A stretch of 64,000 bases of DNA from Paraphoma chrysanthemicola. Taxonomy: Eukaryota; Ascomycota; Dothideomycetes; Pleosporales; Phaeosphaeriaceae. The notes beneath the pieces are model-generated. The model was not told where the DNA came from and did no database searches. It saw only the letters and a list, made by a program, of their open reading frames with translations. Within the stretch, counting starts at the first letter, position 1; every line of letters begins with the position of its first letter. The stretch lies in contig JAGMWG010000005.1 in the NCBI GenBank assembly GCA_020744225.1, positions 124,001-188,000 of the forward strand, in the 5' to 3' direction. The translations under genes were made by a program, and so were the position numbers. Shown here piece after piece: positions 54,430 through 64,000 of this stretch.

Positions 54430-56610
54430 CTATACCTTCCACAATAATCTATCATAAGTCTTCCCCTTCCATCCCCATGCACTCCTCCCAAACTCCCACA
54501 CACTCATCACCACCTGCAACAGCACCAAGACCCAAACAAACAAAACCGTCCACAATATCCTCCGATCTTCAGTCCCGCCGAAAGCGCTTGACAGGTGGCC
54601 GTGTCCTGGCTCGTGAAATGTGTGGTTCGAAGAGGAGTTGGTACTCAAGTGACCGGTTGATGAGTCATTGGCTTCATCAGCGAGTGTACTATTCGAGTTT
54701 ACGGCCTGAGCATCTTGGTCATTTACCGCAGTAGCATTGCTTGGCTTATGGGTCGCCTTCGGCGCGGACGGACGCTTGCTCGAAGTAGTTGCAGTGGGTT
54801 TAGGGAGTTTGTTGGGCGGAAGACGGGCTGCGGATGCGCTGATGAGGGAATAGGAAACCTTTTCGGGATTGGGTACAATTGATGTGTGAGGGTCGGTGAT
54901 TCTAGACGTTGCGGAGTGCGTGGGCTTGACAGCAATAAACTTCTCTTCGTCTGCTGAGGTGATGTCGTTTGTGGGATTGTTGAGTACAGGTGTTGGAGAC
55001 GACTCTTTGAGACGGGAGGACTGTATGTGTTTAGACTTAGGCTTGGATGCCGGGACCGAAGTCTTGATGTCGGGTCGTTGTTTTGCTGGCTTGCGACACG
55101 TTGAAGGGTGTATCAGTTGCGTCCAAATGCCATTGATCCCCCTGCTCAATAGTCCCGCGCCAAAGGGTCTGAGCCGACTTGCTGCGTTTTGCAACGCACG
55201 AGCACTGATGGCGGCGCCATTAGGATGCTCGGTCGTCAATTCTTCGTCGTCGGTGTATTCATGTGGAGAACTGATATTTGGGGTGTGAAAGTGTGTCTTT
55301 TGCGTAGGGCTGGCTTGATGTCCGATTTCTTGAACCTGCACAATTTCTTTCCGAACTCCCGGAGCTGTAGTGATGTTGTATCTCATCATGGAGGCCGCCC
55401 GATAACCCGAGATTGTCGTATGAGACTCATTGAACATTTGCTCATGACTAACCTCAGCAACGAGATAATTGTCGTCCGCAGCATTGGTGGTGGCTGGGAT
55501 CAAAGTGTGGGACGCCAATCGCGATTCTTTCGGTATCTTTTTAATGGAACTCTCATCCGGGTAATCTGGGTTTACCTCTTGCAACCCACTGGTCTCCATG
55601 AAGGGCCCTGATTTGGAGATCTGGGTAGTGGGCGGTTCGGCCAGCGTGGCTGTCGGAATTGATGATCCTAAATTGCCACCCTTCACTACACGGCTGGACG
55701 GTGCTTTGCTTCCGCTCTTTTGGATGTCACCCAGTTGTGATGTGGTTTCCGCGGGTACGGTGGGCTTCGATTCGCCCTTTCTTTCTGATTCTGGGAACGA
55801 ACTTGACAATTCTGTCTCTTTGGCATCTTCTATAAGACCTTCATCATCTACCTCTAGCGGCACAACTGACGGCGTGAATTGGGTATCAGTAGTCACAGCT
55901 GACATCAAGTTTGATGCAGGGTTTGGGCTTCCTTTCCCGAGCCTGGTAGTTGTAGTCTTCGCTACATAAGTGCTCTTAGTCTCATGATATTTCGGATTCG
56001 CGTTACGGGTCGTGGCGGCATTGCTGGGCTCGATCATGCTTCCGGCTTTGTCGCTGGCCCTTTCGTGCTTTTGCACATTTTGACAGAAAGCCACGGCCTC
56101 ATCTTCTCGGATTGGGACTGTTGCAGAACTGTTGCGGAACTTTATCTTGAGATCGACAAAGTACTCTGTGCTGTCCTCGAATAGAGACGTCGAAACGTGT
56201 TGGCAAAACGGCGCTGCTGTTGAATTCGACAAGAAAAGTTCGGCGTACCCTCCGTTGCTAAAGGGAACATGGAGGGAATACAAATCCGCGCTTCGCTTCA
56301 GTGAGTAATTCGGGGGCGGTACTTTTGGGTTCAGCCACATGGTATTACTCAGGATCGAGGCGCTGCTTTGCACAACGACTTGCATGGGGTGAGGTGTCGG
56401 AGTGGGCTGACTGAGAGAGACTTCCGAGCCGATCAGTCCCTCAAGTGAGTCGTATAAGGCCGAGGCTGGAATGAGGAGGTGTTGCGTTGTCAATGTGTTG
56501 GTATTGACCTTGATATTAGGCGCGGCAAAGGGCACCTTCCGCGGAGGTAATGGGACATCCTGTCCAGCAGCAATGACAGAGAAGACCAGCGTAGATAGAA
56601 GATGTAGCAT
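54430..56610 (-). CDS. Single-pass membrane or surface protein, Ser/Thr-rich, unknown function
   Basis: 726 residues from the ATG at 56610, chosen because it exposes a signal peptide (MLHLLSTLVFSVIAAGQDVP); the frame is open further upstream. Residues 25-180 look like a folded extracellular domain with two conserved-looking parts (LLIPASALYDSLEGLIGSEV, then SLHVPFSNGGYAELFLSNST) and paired Cys (APFCQHV, VAFCQNV). The next 500 residues are a Ser/Thr/Pro-rich, N-glycosylation-rich stalk. A single membrane helix lies near the C-terminus (LWTVLFVWVLVLLQVVMSVW, about 686-706) with a short basic cytoplasmic tail. Architecture resembles wall-stress sensors or adhesins, but no known domain is seen. 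In tandem, same strand, with the next surface gene. Confidence 0.72.
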   Translation of the reverse strand: MLHLLSTLVFSVIAAGQDVPLPPRKVPFAAPNIKVNTNTLTTQHLLIPASALYDSLEGLIGSEVSLSQPTPTPHPMQVVVQSSASILSNTMWLNPKVPPPNYSLKRSADLYSLHVPFSNGGYAELFLSNSTAAPFCQHVSTSLFEDSTEYFVDLKIKFRNSSATVPIREDEAVAFCQNVQKHERASDKAGSMIEPSNAATTRNANPKYHETKSTYVAKTTTTRLGKGSPNPASNLMSAVTTDTQFTPSVVPLEVDDEGLIEDAKETELSSSFPESERKGESKPTVPAETTSQLGDIQKSGSKAPSSRVVKGGNLGSSIPTATLAEPPTTQISKSGPFMETSGLQEVNPDYPDESSIKKIPKESRLASHTLIPATTNAADDNYLVAEVSHEQMFNESHTTISGYRAASMMRYNITTAPGVRKEIVQVQEIGHQASPTQKTHFHTPNISSPHEYTDDEELTTEHPNGAAISARALQNAASRLRPFGAGLLSRGINGIWTQLIHPSTCRKPAKQRPDIKTSVPASKPKSKHIQSSRLKESSPTPVLNNPTNDITSADEEKFIAVKPTHSATSRITDPHTSIVPNPEKVSYSLISASAARLPPNKLPKPTATTSSKRPSAPKATHKPSNATAVNDQDAQAVNSNSTLADEANDSSTGHLSTNSSSNHTFHEPGHGHLSSAFGGTEDRRILWTVLFVWVLVLLQVVMSVWEFGRSAWGWKGKTYDRLLWKV

Positions 56611-56881
56611 AGCTGGCAGATTATAAATCAAGGAAATCAAGCGACCGGCACTTGAGACTACTTGTAAATTACCTGGAGGGTATAGCAAGTCTGCGAATAA
56701 TCAGAATATAGTTGCGTTCTTGAATTATAGTCCATTGAAGTGCGCCTTTGTGATTTGCGTGTAGAACAGAGTGTATGAATATTTGTACTGTGATATATAG
56801 GCTACTTAGCAGCAAGTCTGTGATATGCATGTTCCCGCCACTGCAGTATCTTGAATGGCCCTCTGTCGACTCGTGTATGTT

Positions 56882-58069
56882 TCAAAGGCTGGAACTGGGA
56901 CGAGGTCTCGTGATCGTAGTCGTTCCTCTCCGAGTGATAGTTGAGGTTCGCCGCACGGTCGTGGTCGGTTCGACGTCGCTGCTGCTGATAGATGGTCAAT
57001 GTGAGTATACGTACATCGATTGTGATTTATACCTCGTCGACTTGCGTCTCACTGTCTTTGTGAGAAACACGGTAGAGACCGTATCATCGGACTCTGCACC
57101 TAGACCGGTAGGCGATGCCCTGCCTGTTATCGTGCTTTCGGTCTCAATCTCCGTCTCCAAAAGTAGCGTCGTTGAAAGATCTATCGTTTCGATTGTATCG
57201 ATGATGGAAGTTTGGAGCGTTTCAACGATCAAAGTTCCGGGTCCCGACAAGGTGGCGGTGAATCCAATGGGACGGGTAGTTATAATGGTTCGTGTCACAA
57301 CCACGACCTCCCAAACTTCTCTGTGCCGGACACACTCGTACTTTCCATCATCAAGCTCGATGCAGATCTTGATATCAACATCGGATGGCGTGTTGCCTGC
57401 TGTCAGCGACTGCCAAGGAGCTAGCCAGTATGTGAAGATTCGCTTGACGGATGGTGATGGTGTGATAAGGGACGCGCTGCTTGTGATGGGCGTTGGGTTC
57501 ACCAAGGTGAAGCTACATTCAGTCGAGAATGTTACCTCTTGTTCACACTTTGTGATTGTCACTTTGGATGCCAAGCCAGTGAGCGTGGTCGCGCAAACAG
57601 TTGTGATGATTGGTGCGTAGACCGTCTCACAGCTCCCCGTGCCGGACGCTACTGGAGTGAAGCTTGTTGTTGCATTCAGATATGGTGCACCCGTCACAGG
57701 CCGAAATGCGACTGCCGGTCCAACACACCATGTCATTTCTGGTACGAACGAGGTGAGGACCTGGCTTTGAGATGTTATTTCGATCGGCGCAGCATCTGGT
57801 GAAGGGAACACGATGCTGTGAATGGTTCGTGTGGTCGATGGCAATGGACATTGCTGCGTGGTGGTCCACAACGCTGTGGTCGTGTAATTGAGAGTTGTGG
57901 GCTGTATGACTGTCGCAATGTATTGGTTCGCCCTGCCATCTGATTCTGATATGCTGGAGACTACAGCATTAGCCGGGCTTTGATGTTCTTGACCAAGCGC
58001 GGGCAAAGAGTGAAGAGTCGTCGTTAGCAACACCTTGGCTGCAGTGGTCCGGAAATTGAATGTCCGCAT
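56882..58069 (-). CDS. Secreted Thr/Ser-rich protein of unknown function
   Basis: Two exons, 58069-57033 and 56984-56882, join in frame over a 48-nt intron to 379 residues. The last exon adds a Thr/Arg/Ser-rich tail ending RPRPSSSL. The N-terminus (MRTFNFRTTAAKVLLTTTLH, then SLPALGQEH) could be a signal peptide. The body is rich in Thr with Cys-containing strands (TTQQCPLPSTTR, MTWCVGPAVAF, SCETVYAPIITTVC, VTITKCEQEVTFSTECSF), a pattern seen in fungal surface proteins of unknown function. The stretch VVVVTRTIITTRPIG and similar Thr/Val runs look beta-rich. No catalytic motif. It is upstream of, and on the same strand as, the other surface gene, 271 bp apart. Confidence 0.68.
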
Positions 58070-58888
58070 TGTGCAGTTCTCGAAGGAAGCTCGCTCGATT
58101 ACCTCTCAGAAAAGGAGGCCATGAAAGTTCACCTCAACCATTTTGACAGGAGGCCAGGGAGGTTGACGCGGTTGCGCGTGGAATGGGTTGCGTAACCTCT
58201 CCCTTGCCTGTACACACGACGATCTGTAATTCCCACAGGTGTCTCCACCAAAAGTGCGAGCCAATGCTGGCACAAGAAGAGAATGGGTCCACAGAATATG
58301 TAAGGAAAGAGAATGTATGTATACAATCGGATCAAAGTATTCCCCCAAAATCTGGACGTATGCATCCGTTCTCGTTTCATGCCCGCCATTGCGTCCGCCT
58401 ACATGTAAACCACTGCGCATTTGGTGTGTGTTGTCAAGATAGCAGACTCGAAGTGTTCTAGAAACTTAGACATGCGAGATTGTCGACTTGCCAGTTTTGG
58501 CTGCGCAGTAGCGATGATCCGATTCGGTTAGTTGAGGCCTCGCTGCGTCATACCCCGCGCAGCTGCAACCTCAACCTCGACTTCGTTCACGAACACATGG
58601 AGAATAGAAATCAGTTTTTAGGCATACCCAGAGAGACCCGAAATTCACATTGATAAGCTTCCACAAATGTGTTCATACAGATGCTCAACACCCTGTATGC
58701 TGCTTTGGTGAAATAAACTTGAGAAGCACGACAAGGAGCCCCTCGATCGCGTCCTGCACCCAATTGCCGGATGTTGAATGCCGTCCATGCGCCATGTGCT
58801 AACATGCTTACCAAATCAAAATCATCCTCATAGCCTTCTAACCTTCAAGGTTACCACTTCACCTGTCTACAGCCTCGACGAAGCCACA
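58070..58888. other. Divergent promoter region
   Basis: Between the Thr/Ser-rich secreted-protein gene (minus) and the dehydrogenase gene (plus); no gene supported. Confidence 0.4.
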
Positions 58889-60040
58889 ATGACTTCACCT
58901 TCACCTATCAAGCTCGCCGTCCTCGATGACTACCACAACATCGCCGCGCAGTACTTTGCGCACATCGATAGCACGAAGTTGGAGGTCACAGTTTTCAATG
59001 ACACGCTTCCGGCTTATTCACACCCCAAAACAAGCGATACGGATCGCAAAGCCCTTGTCGAACGGCTCAAACCATTCTCTGTCCTGTCGACTCTGCGCGA
59101 ACGAACGCCCTTCCCAGATGAATTACTGCGGCAGCTGCCGAACTTGAAGATAATATTGGCGACTGGAGGCAAGTTCGAAAGCTGGGACATGGACACGCTC
59201 AAAGAGCTTGGAATCAAGGTGTATGCAGCTCCCGGGAAAGGAAGAACAGACGGCAAAGGCAGTGGACTGTCACCCAGAGTTTTGCCTGTCAAGAAGGGTG
59301 GCGGACATCCTACTACACAGCATGTGTGGGCATTGATACTTGCCTTGGCACGCAATGTCGCCTCAGACGATTCCGTCGTGAAGGGCAAAGGCCGCGAGGC
59401 AGCATGGCAGACGGAGCTTGCGATCGGTCTACCAGGAAAGACACTTGGCTTGGTGGGCTTGGGACGGATAGGATCACATGTCGCGAGAGTCGGCGTTCTT
59501 GCCTTTGGCATGAAGATCGTATGTTGGAGTGCCAACTTGACGCAAGAAAAAGCGGATCAGTTGGCAGAAGAGGCGGGTCTGCCGATATCGGGGGCGGGAT
59601 TGGCAGACGAGAACGAGAAGACTTTCAAAGTCGTCAGTAAGGAAGAGCTATTCAGCACTGCTGATGTAATCACCGTACATTACGTGCTCAGCGATCGTTC
59701 GAAGGGCATCGTTGGCGCGCAAGAGCTGGACTGGATGAAGTCTTCAGGTCTTCTCGTTAATACTTCAAGGGGTCCGCTCGTCGACGAGACTGCCCTTCTG
59801 GACACTCTTCGCCACGGCCGGATCCGAGGTGCGGCACTAGATGTTTTTGATATTGAGCCTCTACCAGCAGACAGTCCCTGGCGCAACGAAGACTGGGACG
59901 TAAAGGGTAAGAGCCGGGTGTTACTAACGCCGCACATGGGCTATGTAGAAGAAGGTACCATGCAGACATGGTATGAAGAGACGGTCGAGAACGTGGAAAG
60001 GTTGCTTAGTGGGGAGGATTTGCTGCACTGCATTATCTAG
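58889..60040 (+). CDS. D-isomer-specific 2-hydroxyacid dehydrogenase
   Basis: NAD(P)-dependent oxidoreductase acting on 2-hydroxy/2-keto acids. 383 residues from ATG at 58889 (MTSPSPIKLAVLDDYHN); an in-frame ATG at 58778 would add an unlikely leader. The Rossmann motif GLVGLGRIGSHVARVG and the strand KIVCWSAN are clear. Catalytic residues: Arg in NTSRGPLVDETAL, Glu in FDIEPLPADSPWR, His in LLTPHMGY. Substrate-side strands LSTLRERTPFPDELLRQLPN and LKIILATGGKFESWD fit the fungal subgroup annotated as hydroxyacid or phosphoglycerate dehydrogenase-like. It lacks the C-terminal ACT domain of PGDH, so serine synthesis is unlikely. Substrate undefined. Confidence 0.93.
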   Translation: MTSPSPIKLAVLDDYHNIAAQYFAHIDSTKLEVTVFNDTLPAYSHPKTSDTDRKALVERLKPFSVLSTLRERTPFPDELLRQLPNLKIILATGGKFESWDMDTLKELGIKVYAAPGKGRTDGKGSGLSPRVLPVKKGGGHPTTQHVWALILALARNVASDDSVVKGKGREAAWQTELAIGLPGKTLGLVGLGRIGSHVARVGVLAFGMKIVCWSANLTQEKADQLAEEAGLPISGAGLADENEKTFKVVSKEELFSTADVITVHYVLSDRSKGIVGAQELDWMKSSGLLVNTSRGPLVDETALLDTLRHGRIRGAALDVFDIEPLPADSPWRNEDWDVKGKSRVLLTPHMGYVEEGTMQTWYEETVENVERLLSGEDLLHCII

Positions 60041-62034
60041 GAAGCTCATGCTTCTATCTTTTGCGGCAAAGATCTTCACACGGGAGTATCCGATGCAGAT
60101 GATTTGAGGGCAAGTAGGGCGAAAGTAATTTTGTGTGGAGAAAGTAGCTGTACTGCCTCTTGTCCCATACGAGGGAAATGACAGGGGTACCTCACAAAAC
60201 TTTGTATTCAGCCTTTTGATCGTAATTTTTGATATTTTGCACGTGAAATACTGTTTCTCCTACAGCTCCTTGGCGTTCCTGCTCGTAAGAGCCCCTTTTC
60301 TGCGTTTACTTATTGCGTGTTGAATAGAGAAGATAAAGTTGTGTGTTCCACAGAAGAGACAAAATCCTTGGGCGAATCCTTTGCTAACTGAGCAATCATC
60401 AGAAACGACAGAGAGAGAGCCGAAACATCGCAATTAGTTCTGTGTAGAGGACCCATACATTTGCCCTCGTATGCGCCAGGTGGCAGTAGAGGACCGGAGT
60501 ACAGCGCTCGAACACGACATGTTGTGGAGCTGTTGGTAGATGTGGGCCAGCAACGATAGCTCGATAAGAGAGCTCTCTGAGATGAGATTTAAGTTTGAGA
60601 CGAAGATGTATAATGTTCACAGGTGAAACTTTCAAGTTCACTACTGCAAGACCACTTCGGGTCATGTATGAAGGAGCATGTGTTATCATCTGCATTTGGA
60701 TGCCTCTCAATCCCTCAATCCACCTTTTCGTCCAAGCTGTTCCGATCAGACCGCTCAGCTCTGAAGTGAGGTTAGATCAGATGCAGCTGCGGCACTCTTT
60801 TGAGACCAGTGCGAAAGCCCTCCGTTTGATCCAATGATCAGTCGTGACACGCTTGCAGTAACTCCAATCTATTGAGGACTGTTAGCAAATCTAAAGAGGA
60901 CGACAGACCTCCCAACAGACGGGTACAATTCCCACGAAGTGGAGTAATCAGTTTTGTCTTGCAAGAGATCAGTGATCACATCTTCTCCTCGCCACGAGGT
61001 TGCATGTGCTTCCAGATCCAACCAGGATCACCTCACGCACAAGACCATAACATAGGAAATTAAGGACCACTCCACAACTCGCTTCGGGCTCACCTGCACA
61101 TCGGTAAATGCAACGAGCCACAAAGCGCCACTCCTACACACTACGGAGAAAGAACCCAGCGCATTAAGCACACCATCACGTCCGCCGGACCGTTATCTAG
61201 CGGCCGGGAGCTGGAACTTAAAGTTGCATAGCCGTTGCCGGGAGAATGTCACCCCTTTGCAAGCGTGTCTGCAGGTTCTTAAGGTGGTGTGATGATTACA
61301 TGCCTAATGAGGCTGGCTTACGGGTCGTAATCGGTTAGGCGATTGGATCGGATGTCACGTCCGGCATTTATGACCACGACATGGCACACTGCAGTTCGCT
61401 CAGCCCTAAGAACAGGCGGAAACAGATTGACATGTTGATGGCTTGTTGAGCTGCGGGATACGGAGACCGCATGGTTGGGTGTCTAGGCGCGGAGGCCATG
61501 CGGATAGGCAAACAAAGGGAGAGCTGCTAGACCAGCTTGAATGAAGGTCATGAGGCGCTAGCCAGCGGCCTGCATGAGTCGGATGTATCGCTCAGATGGT
61601 GGCAGGACAAAGGACATTACAGAAAATGTGGACCGCTGTATTGGTGGGGCGATTATTGCGGCAGATACTCATGCATTTTGTAGATGGGACGACGATCGGG
61701 TCGATAACAGATCGAATACAGCTCTTTCTAGACAGGCACATACGGCCCTAGATGCTAGTCCGACTCGACACGTTTGTAGGCAGCATAGAAACTGAGTTGT
61801 TGGGACTGGTCCGGCTCTCTATGATATACTTGTCAAATCACTGAGATGCAGATGCCCTTTCTGGTGCTTTTGGAGCGTTTACACCTCAGGTCGCCAACGG
61901 TGATGTACACCATCCGGTGCGAAGGATCACCAAGTGGTGCGCGTTCGCAGAATACACCGAAACTAAGCCGACATCCGGAACCAGCACTCCGGCCACGTGG
62001 ATGCACGAGATGGGTCTACAGGTGACATTGCTGA
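60041..62034. other. Two-kilobase gene-poor region
   Basis: No supported gene on either strand. The first 300 bases are 3' flank of the dehydrogenase. Base composition is ordinary, not AT-rich, so there is no clear RIP signature here. Confidence 0.4.
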
Positions 62035-63160
62035 TCATCCTCGAAAGGTGATGAAATCTTGGTCAAGGGACTTCCTGATAGACTTGCTGTGCCGGGATGG
62101 TGATGGATCCGTGGGGGTCCTGTCATCATCTTGGTTAGCGCGGAGGTAGTCCATGACAAACATATTGTCCTCGCTAGAAGAGAGATCCAAGAAAACTTGC
62201 TCGCAGCGGGCAAGTCCATTGCCTGGCATTCAGGTGTAGTGAGTGTTCGTGCTGTTTCAACAGTCTTGATGTGGACACCCCTTGGCCTTGGTCGTGCGGC
62301 TATTCCCATGTGTCGATCTTCATCTCGATTTAACAGTCCAGGAATGGATGCGCAAGTGCCCTCTGGAAATGTTGAATGCGAGTCTGTAACTGGTGTAGTG
62401 TTGGGCTTCGACTTCAACTTTGCGGCTTGGACCTACAAAAGTGGTTTGGTCTCGTTGCCGGTAACGAACTGTCAGTCTGATGCCGAGGGGTCACACGACG
62501 ATAGCAATACTTAGTTCCACAATTTGTCGCTGTTATTGCCCAGCTTTTTGACATCTTTGGACAGCGTCCGACCATTAGAGGGCACTACACTCAGGGCTTT
62601 TGTGCAATCAGCCCACGTGGGGCGTTTATGCTTTGTCGGACTCTCGTGACATGGAACTTTGGTCCGAGAGTGTCACGGAAGTGCATCGAGCCAGCAAAGT
62701 AGAGCCCAGTTGAAAAGTGCTTGTTGCATAAGAGATGGTCTCTTGTATCTGTCATTCCCTTGAGAGAGCAGCTTCCGCCCGTGCATGCGTGTCGCATTCG
62801 TGCTGGTATTTGTTCCAGTCATTGGTAATGTCGTGGGCATGCAAGTGCAGCACAAGTGGCGTCGAGCGAGGCTCGCCGAAACTACAGAAGAAATGTCATG
62901 AACTCTAACATTTGGCACCATGTAGGGCAAGTAGTGAACCTGAGACTTGCGCGGCCGCATCCACCCATGCTCAAGACGTTTCATGGATGTCAACAACGTT
63001 GATGACATGCAGCTCGTATATGTCCCGTGCGTCTGGCAAGATACATTGCTGTAACGGCCATCGACTCATCTCGAGGTCGCCGCGTCCGCTCCCGGCAAAC
63101 GCTCTGCGGAGACAGTCTGCGGACAATTTGAGAGTTTGATAGCGGCAGTGCAGCCTTCAA
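62035..63160 (-). pseudogene. Decayed gene with several in-frame stops, product unknown
   Basis: On the minus strand one frame stays coding-like from about 63160 to the TAA at 62626. Readable parts are CLRRAFAGSGRGDLEMSRWP, DARDIYELHVINVVDIHETS, AWVDAAAQVSGSLLALHGAK, HDITNDWNKYQHECDTHARA and TISYATSTFQLGSTLLARC. Four stops interrupt it, after HETS, HGAKC, SS and LSRE, all in one frame, which is unlike random sequence. Further downstream (62417-62035) two frames again carry protein-like text (VFLDLSSSEDNMFVMDYLRA). It is probably one decayed gene of about 1.1 kb. Family unknown. Confidence 0.38.
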
Positions 63161-64000
63161 GATCCATTTGATGCCTTTGAGAGGCAATGGTTGAAGTTCG
63201 TGCTAGGGATTTTGCCTGTAGCCAGTACCGGATGATGCTAAACATGTTCTGCACGGCAGGGGTTGGAAACGGCAGTCACTCCTTGGGGCTATATCGCCAG
63301 CGCTATAGCTCCTCACGTGGACGGTCGAAGGACTGTCTCGAGATGATAGACTCGAAGGTGTGCTAGGATGAGCACAGTGCGACTATTGCAGTCAGGGTGT
63401 GCTCAGTGCAATCGCAATGCACTGCACGATTAACGATCCGGACTCAAATGCAGCGCGATTTTGTCCGCCGCACCTAACGTGCAAAATATACTCACGAACG
63501 GATAAAATGGTGCGGAGCGGCGAGATTGCCTTGCCTTAGCTGCTTTGTGCGACTTGTTAGTATGGACGAATCACGAAATGGAAGCGACGTAGGTTGCTCA
63601 CGCGGACAGTTGAATTCGCTTTCCGATATAAATGCAATGAGTAATGTGCGCAATGTGGTTTTATCCGGGTTGTGTGTCGGAAGTCTACATGCGCCTGCAC
63701 CAAACCAGTCGCGCGGGATTCTGCTTGGGATAAAAAGGGTGCGAAAAGGAAAGGAGAACGTGCTTGTAGTGACGGTGGGCAGCAGGGCTACAGCCATGAC
63801 GGCTGTCTCTTGGAGTCGTGGGTGCAAGGTGAAGTGCATGGGCGCAGACGCCAAGGCTGTGTTGCGGCTTGAGCGGTTGGGCGGTCTGTTTTTTTTCCTA
63901 GTCCTGTCTGTCCGATTGGACATAGCCTGCATACCTTCACACAAGTCCGGCGTACGCCTTGACGCGCAACCGTTGTTCTGTCTTATTCTGTTGGAAGACG
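63161..64000. other. Window end, no supported gene
   Basis: Short frames exist on both strands, the longest about 150 codons on the minus strand at 63492-63944, with low-complexity, random-looking content. Nothing supported. Confidence 0.35.

Noticed and set aside
1..64000. CRISPR arrays, insertion sequences, transposases, biosynthetic gene cluster
   Set aside because: None seen. There are no spaced direct repeats other than the intragenic minisatellite, no recognisable transposase or reverse transcriptase, and no PKS/NRPS/terpene synthase near the reductase genes.

Overview
This is a window of nuclear DNA from a filamentous ascomycete (Pezizomycotina). Dothideomycetes is my best guess, but only an inference from gene style. 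The reasons for calling it fungal are the short spliceosomal introns (about 45-80 nt, GT..AG, CTAAC/CTAAT branch sites), an isolated 5S rRNA gene outside the rDNA, an intron-containing tRNA-Val(UAC), a HET-domain gene, a NACHT (NLR-type) gene, chitin-binding surface proteins, and fungal forms of housekeeping genes (SPT16, SRS2, MEMO/MHO1, GPR1/ADY2 acetate permease). Splice joins were worked out by hand; each proposed join was checked for GT..AG ends and for a total length divisible by three.

Layout. 0.4-19.6 kb is mostly housekeeping: acetate permease, MEMO-family protein, a Cys-pair protein, tRNA-Val, two conserved-looking proteins of unknown function, an Srs2-type helicase with a PIP box, a small unknown gene, an NTF2-like protein, an AKR7-type aldo-keto reductase and a basic Arg/Ser-rich protein. 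19.6-24.6 kb is a gene-poor island: a C-to-T-inactivated pseudogene, an unrecognised but intact three-exon gene with an N-myristoylation-type start, an AT-rich block that looks RIP-degraded, and another coding relic. 24.6-28.1 kb holds a GNAT acetyltransferase and a HET-domain protein. 28.4-34.6 kb is one gene for a 2003-residue secreted protein with three CBM18 modules, three related C-ended modules and a very long Ser-rich part containing a 36-residue tandem repeat. 36.5-42.7 kb holds a GT31-like glycosyltransferase, a small secreted protein, a 5-formyl-THF cyclo-ligase-like protein, an SBF/Rch1-type transporter and an 8-cysteine secreted mini-protein. 43.9-48.5 kb holds 5S rRNA and the NACHT protein. 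49-60 kb holds a mitochondrial carrier, SPT16, two tandem secreted or surface Ser/Thr-rich proteins and a D-2-hydroxyacid dehydrogenase. 60-64 kb is gene-poor with a decayed gene on the minus strand.

How they fit together. There is no metabolic cluster. The notable theme is accessory loci set among housekeeping genes: self/non-self recognition (HET at 26 kb, NACHT at 45 kb), cell-surface or secreted proteins (28-34, 38.7, 42.3, 54.4-58 kb) and small decayed islands with one unrecognised gene. No transposase, CRISPR or plasmid/phage feature was seen.
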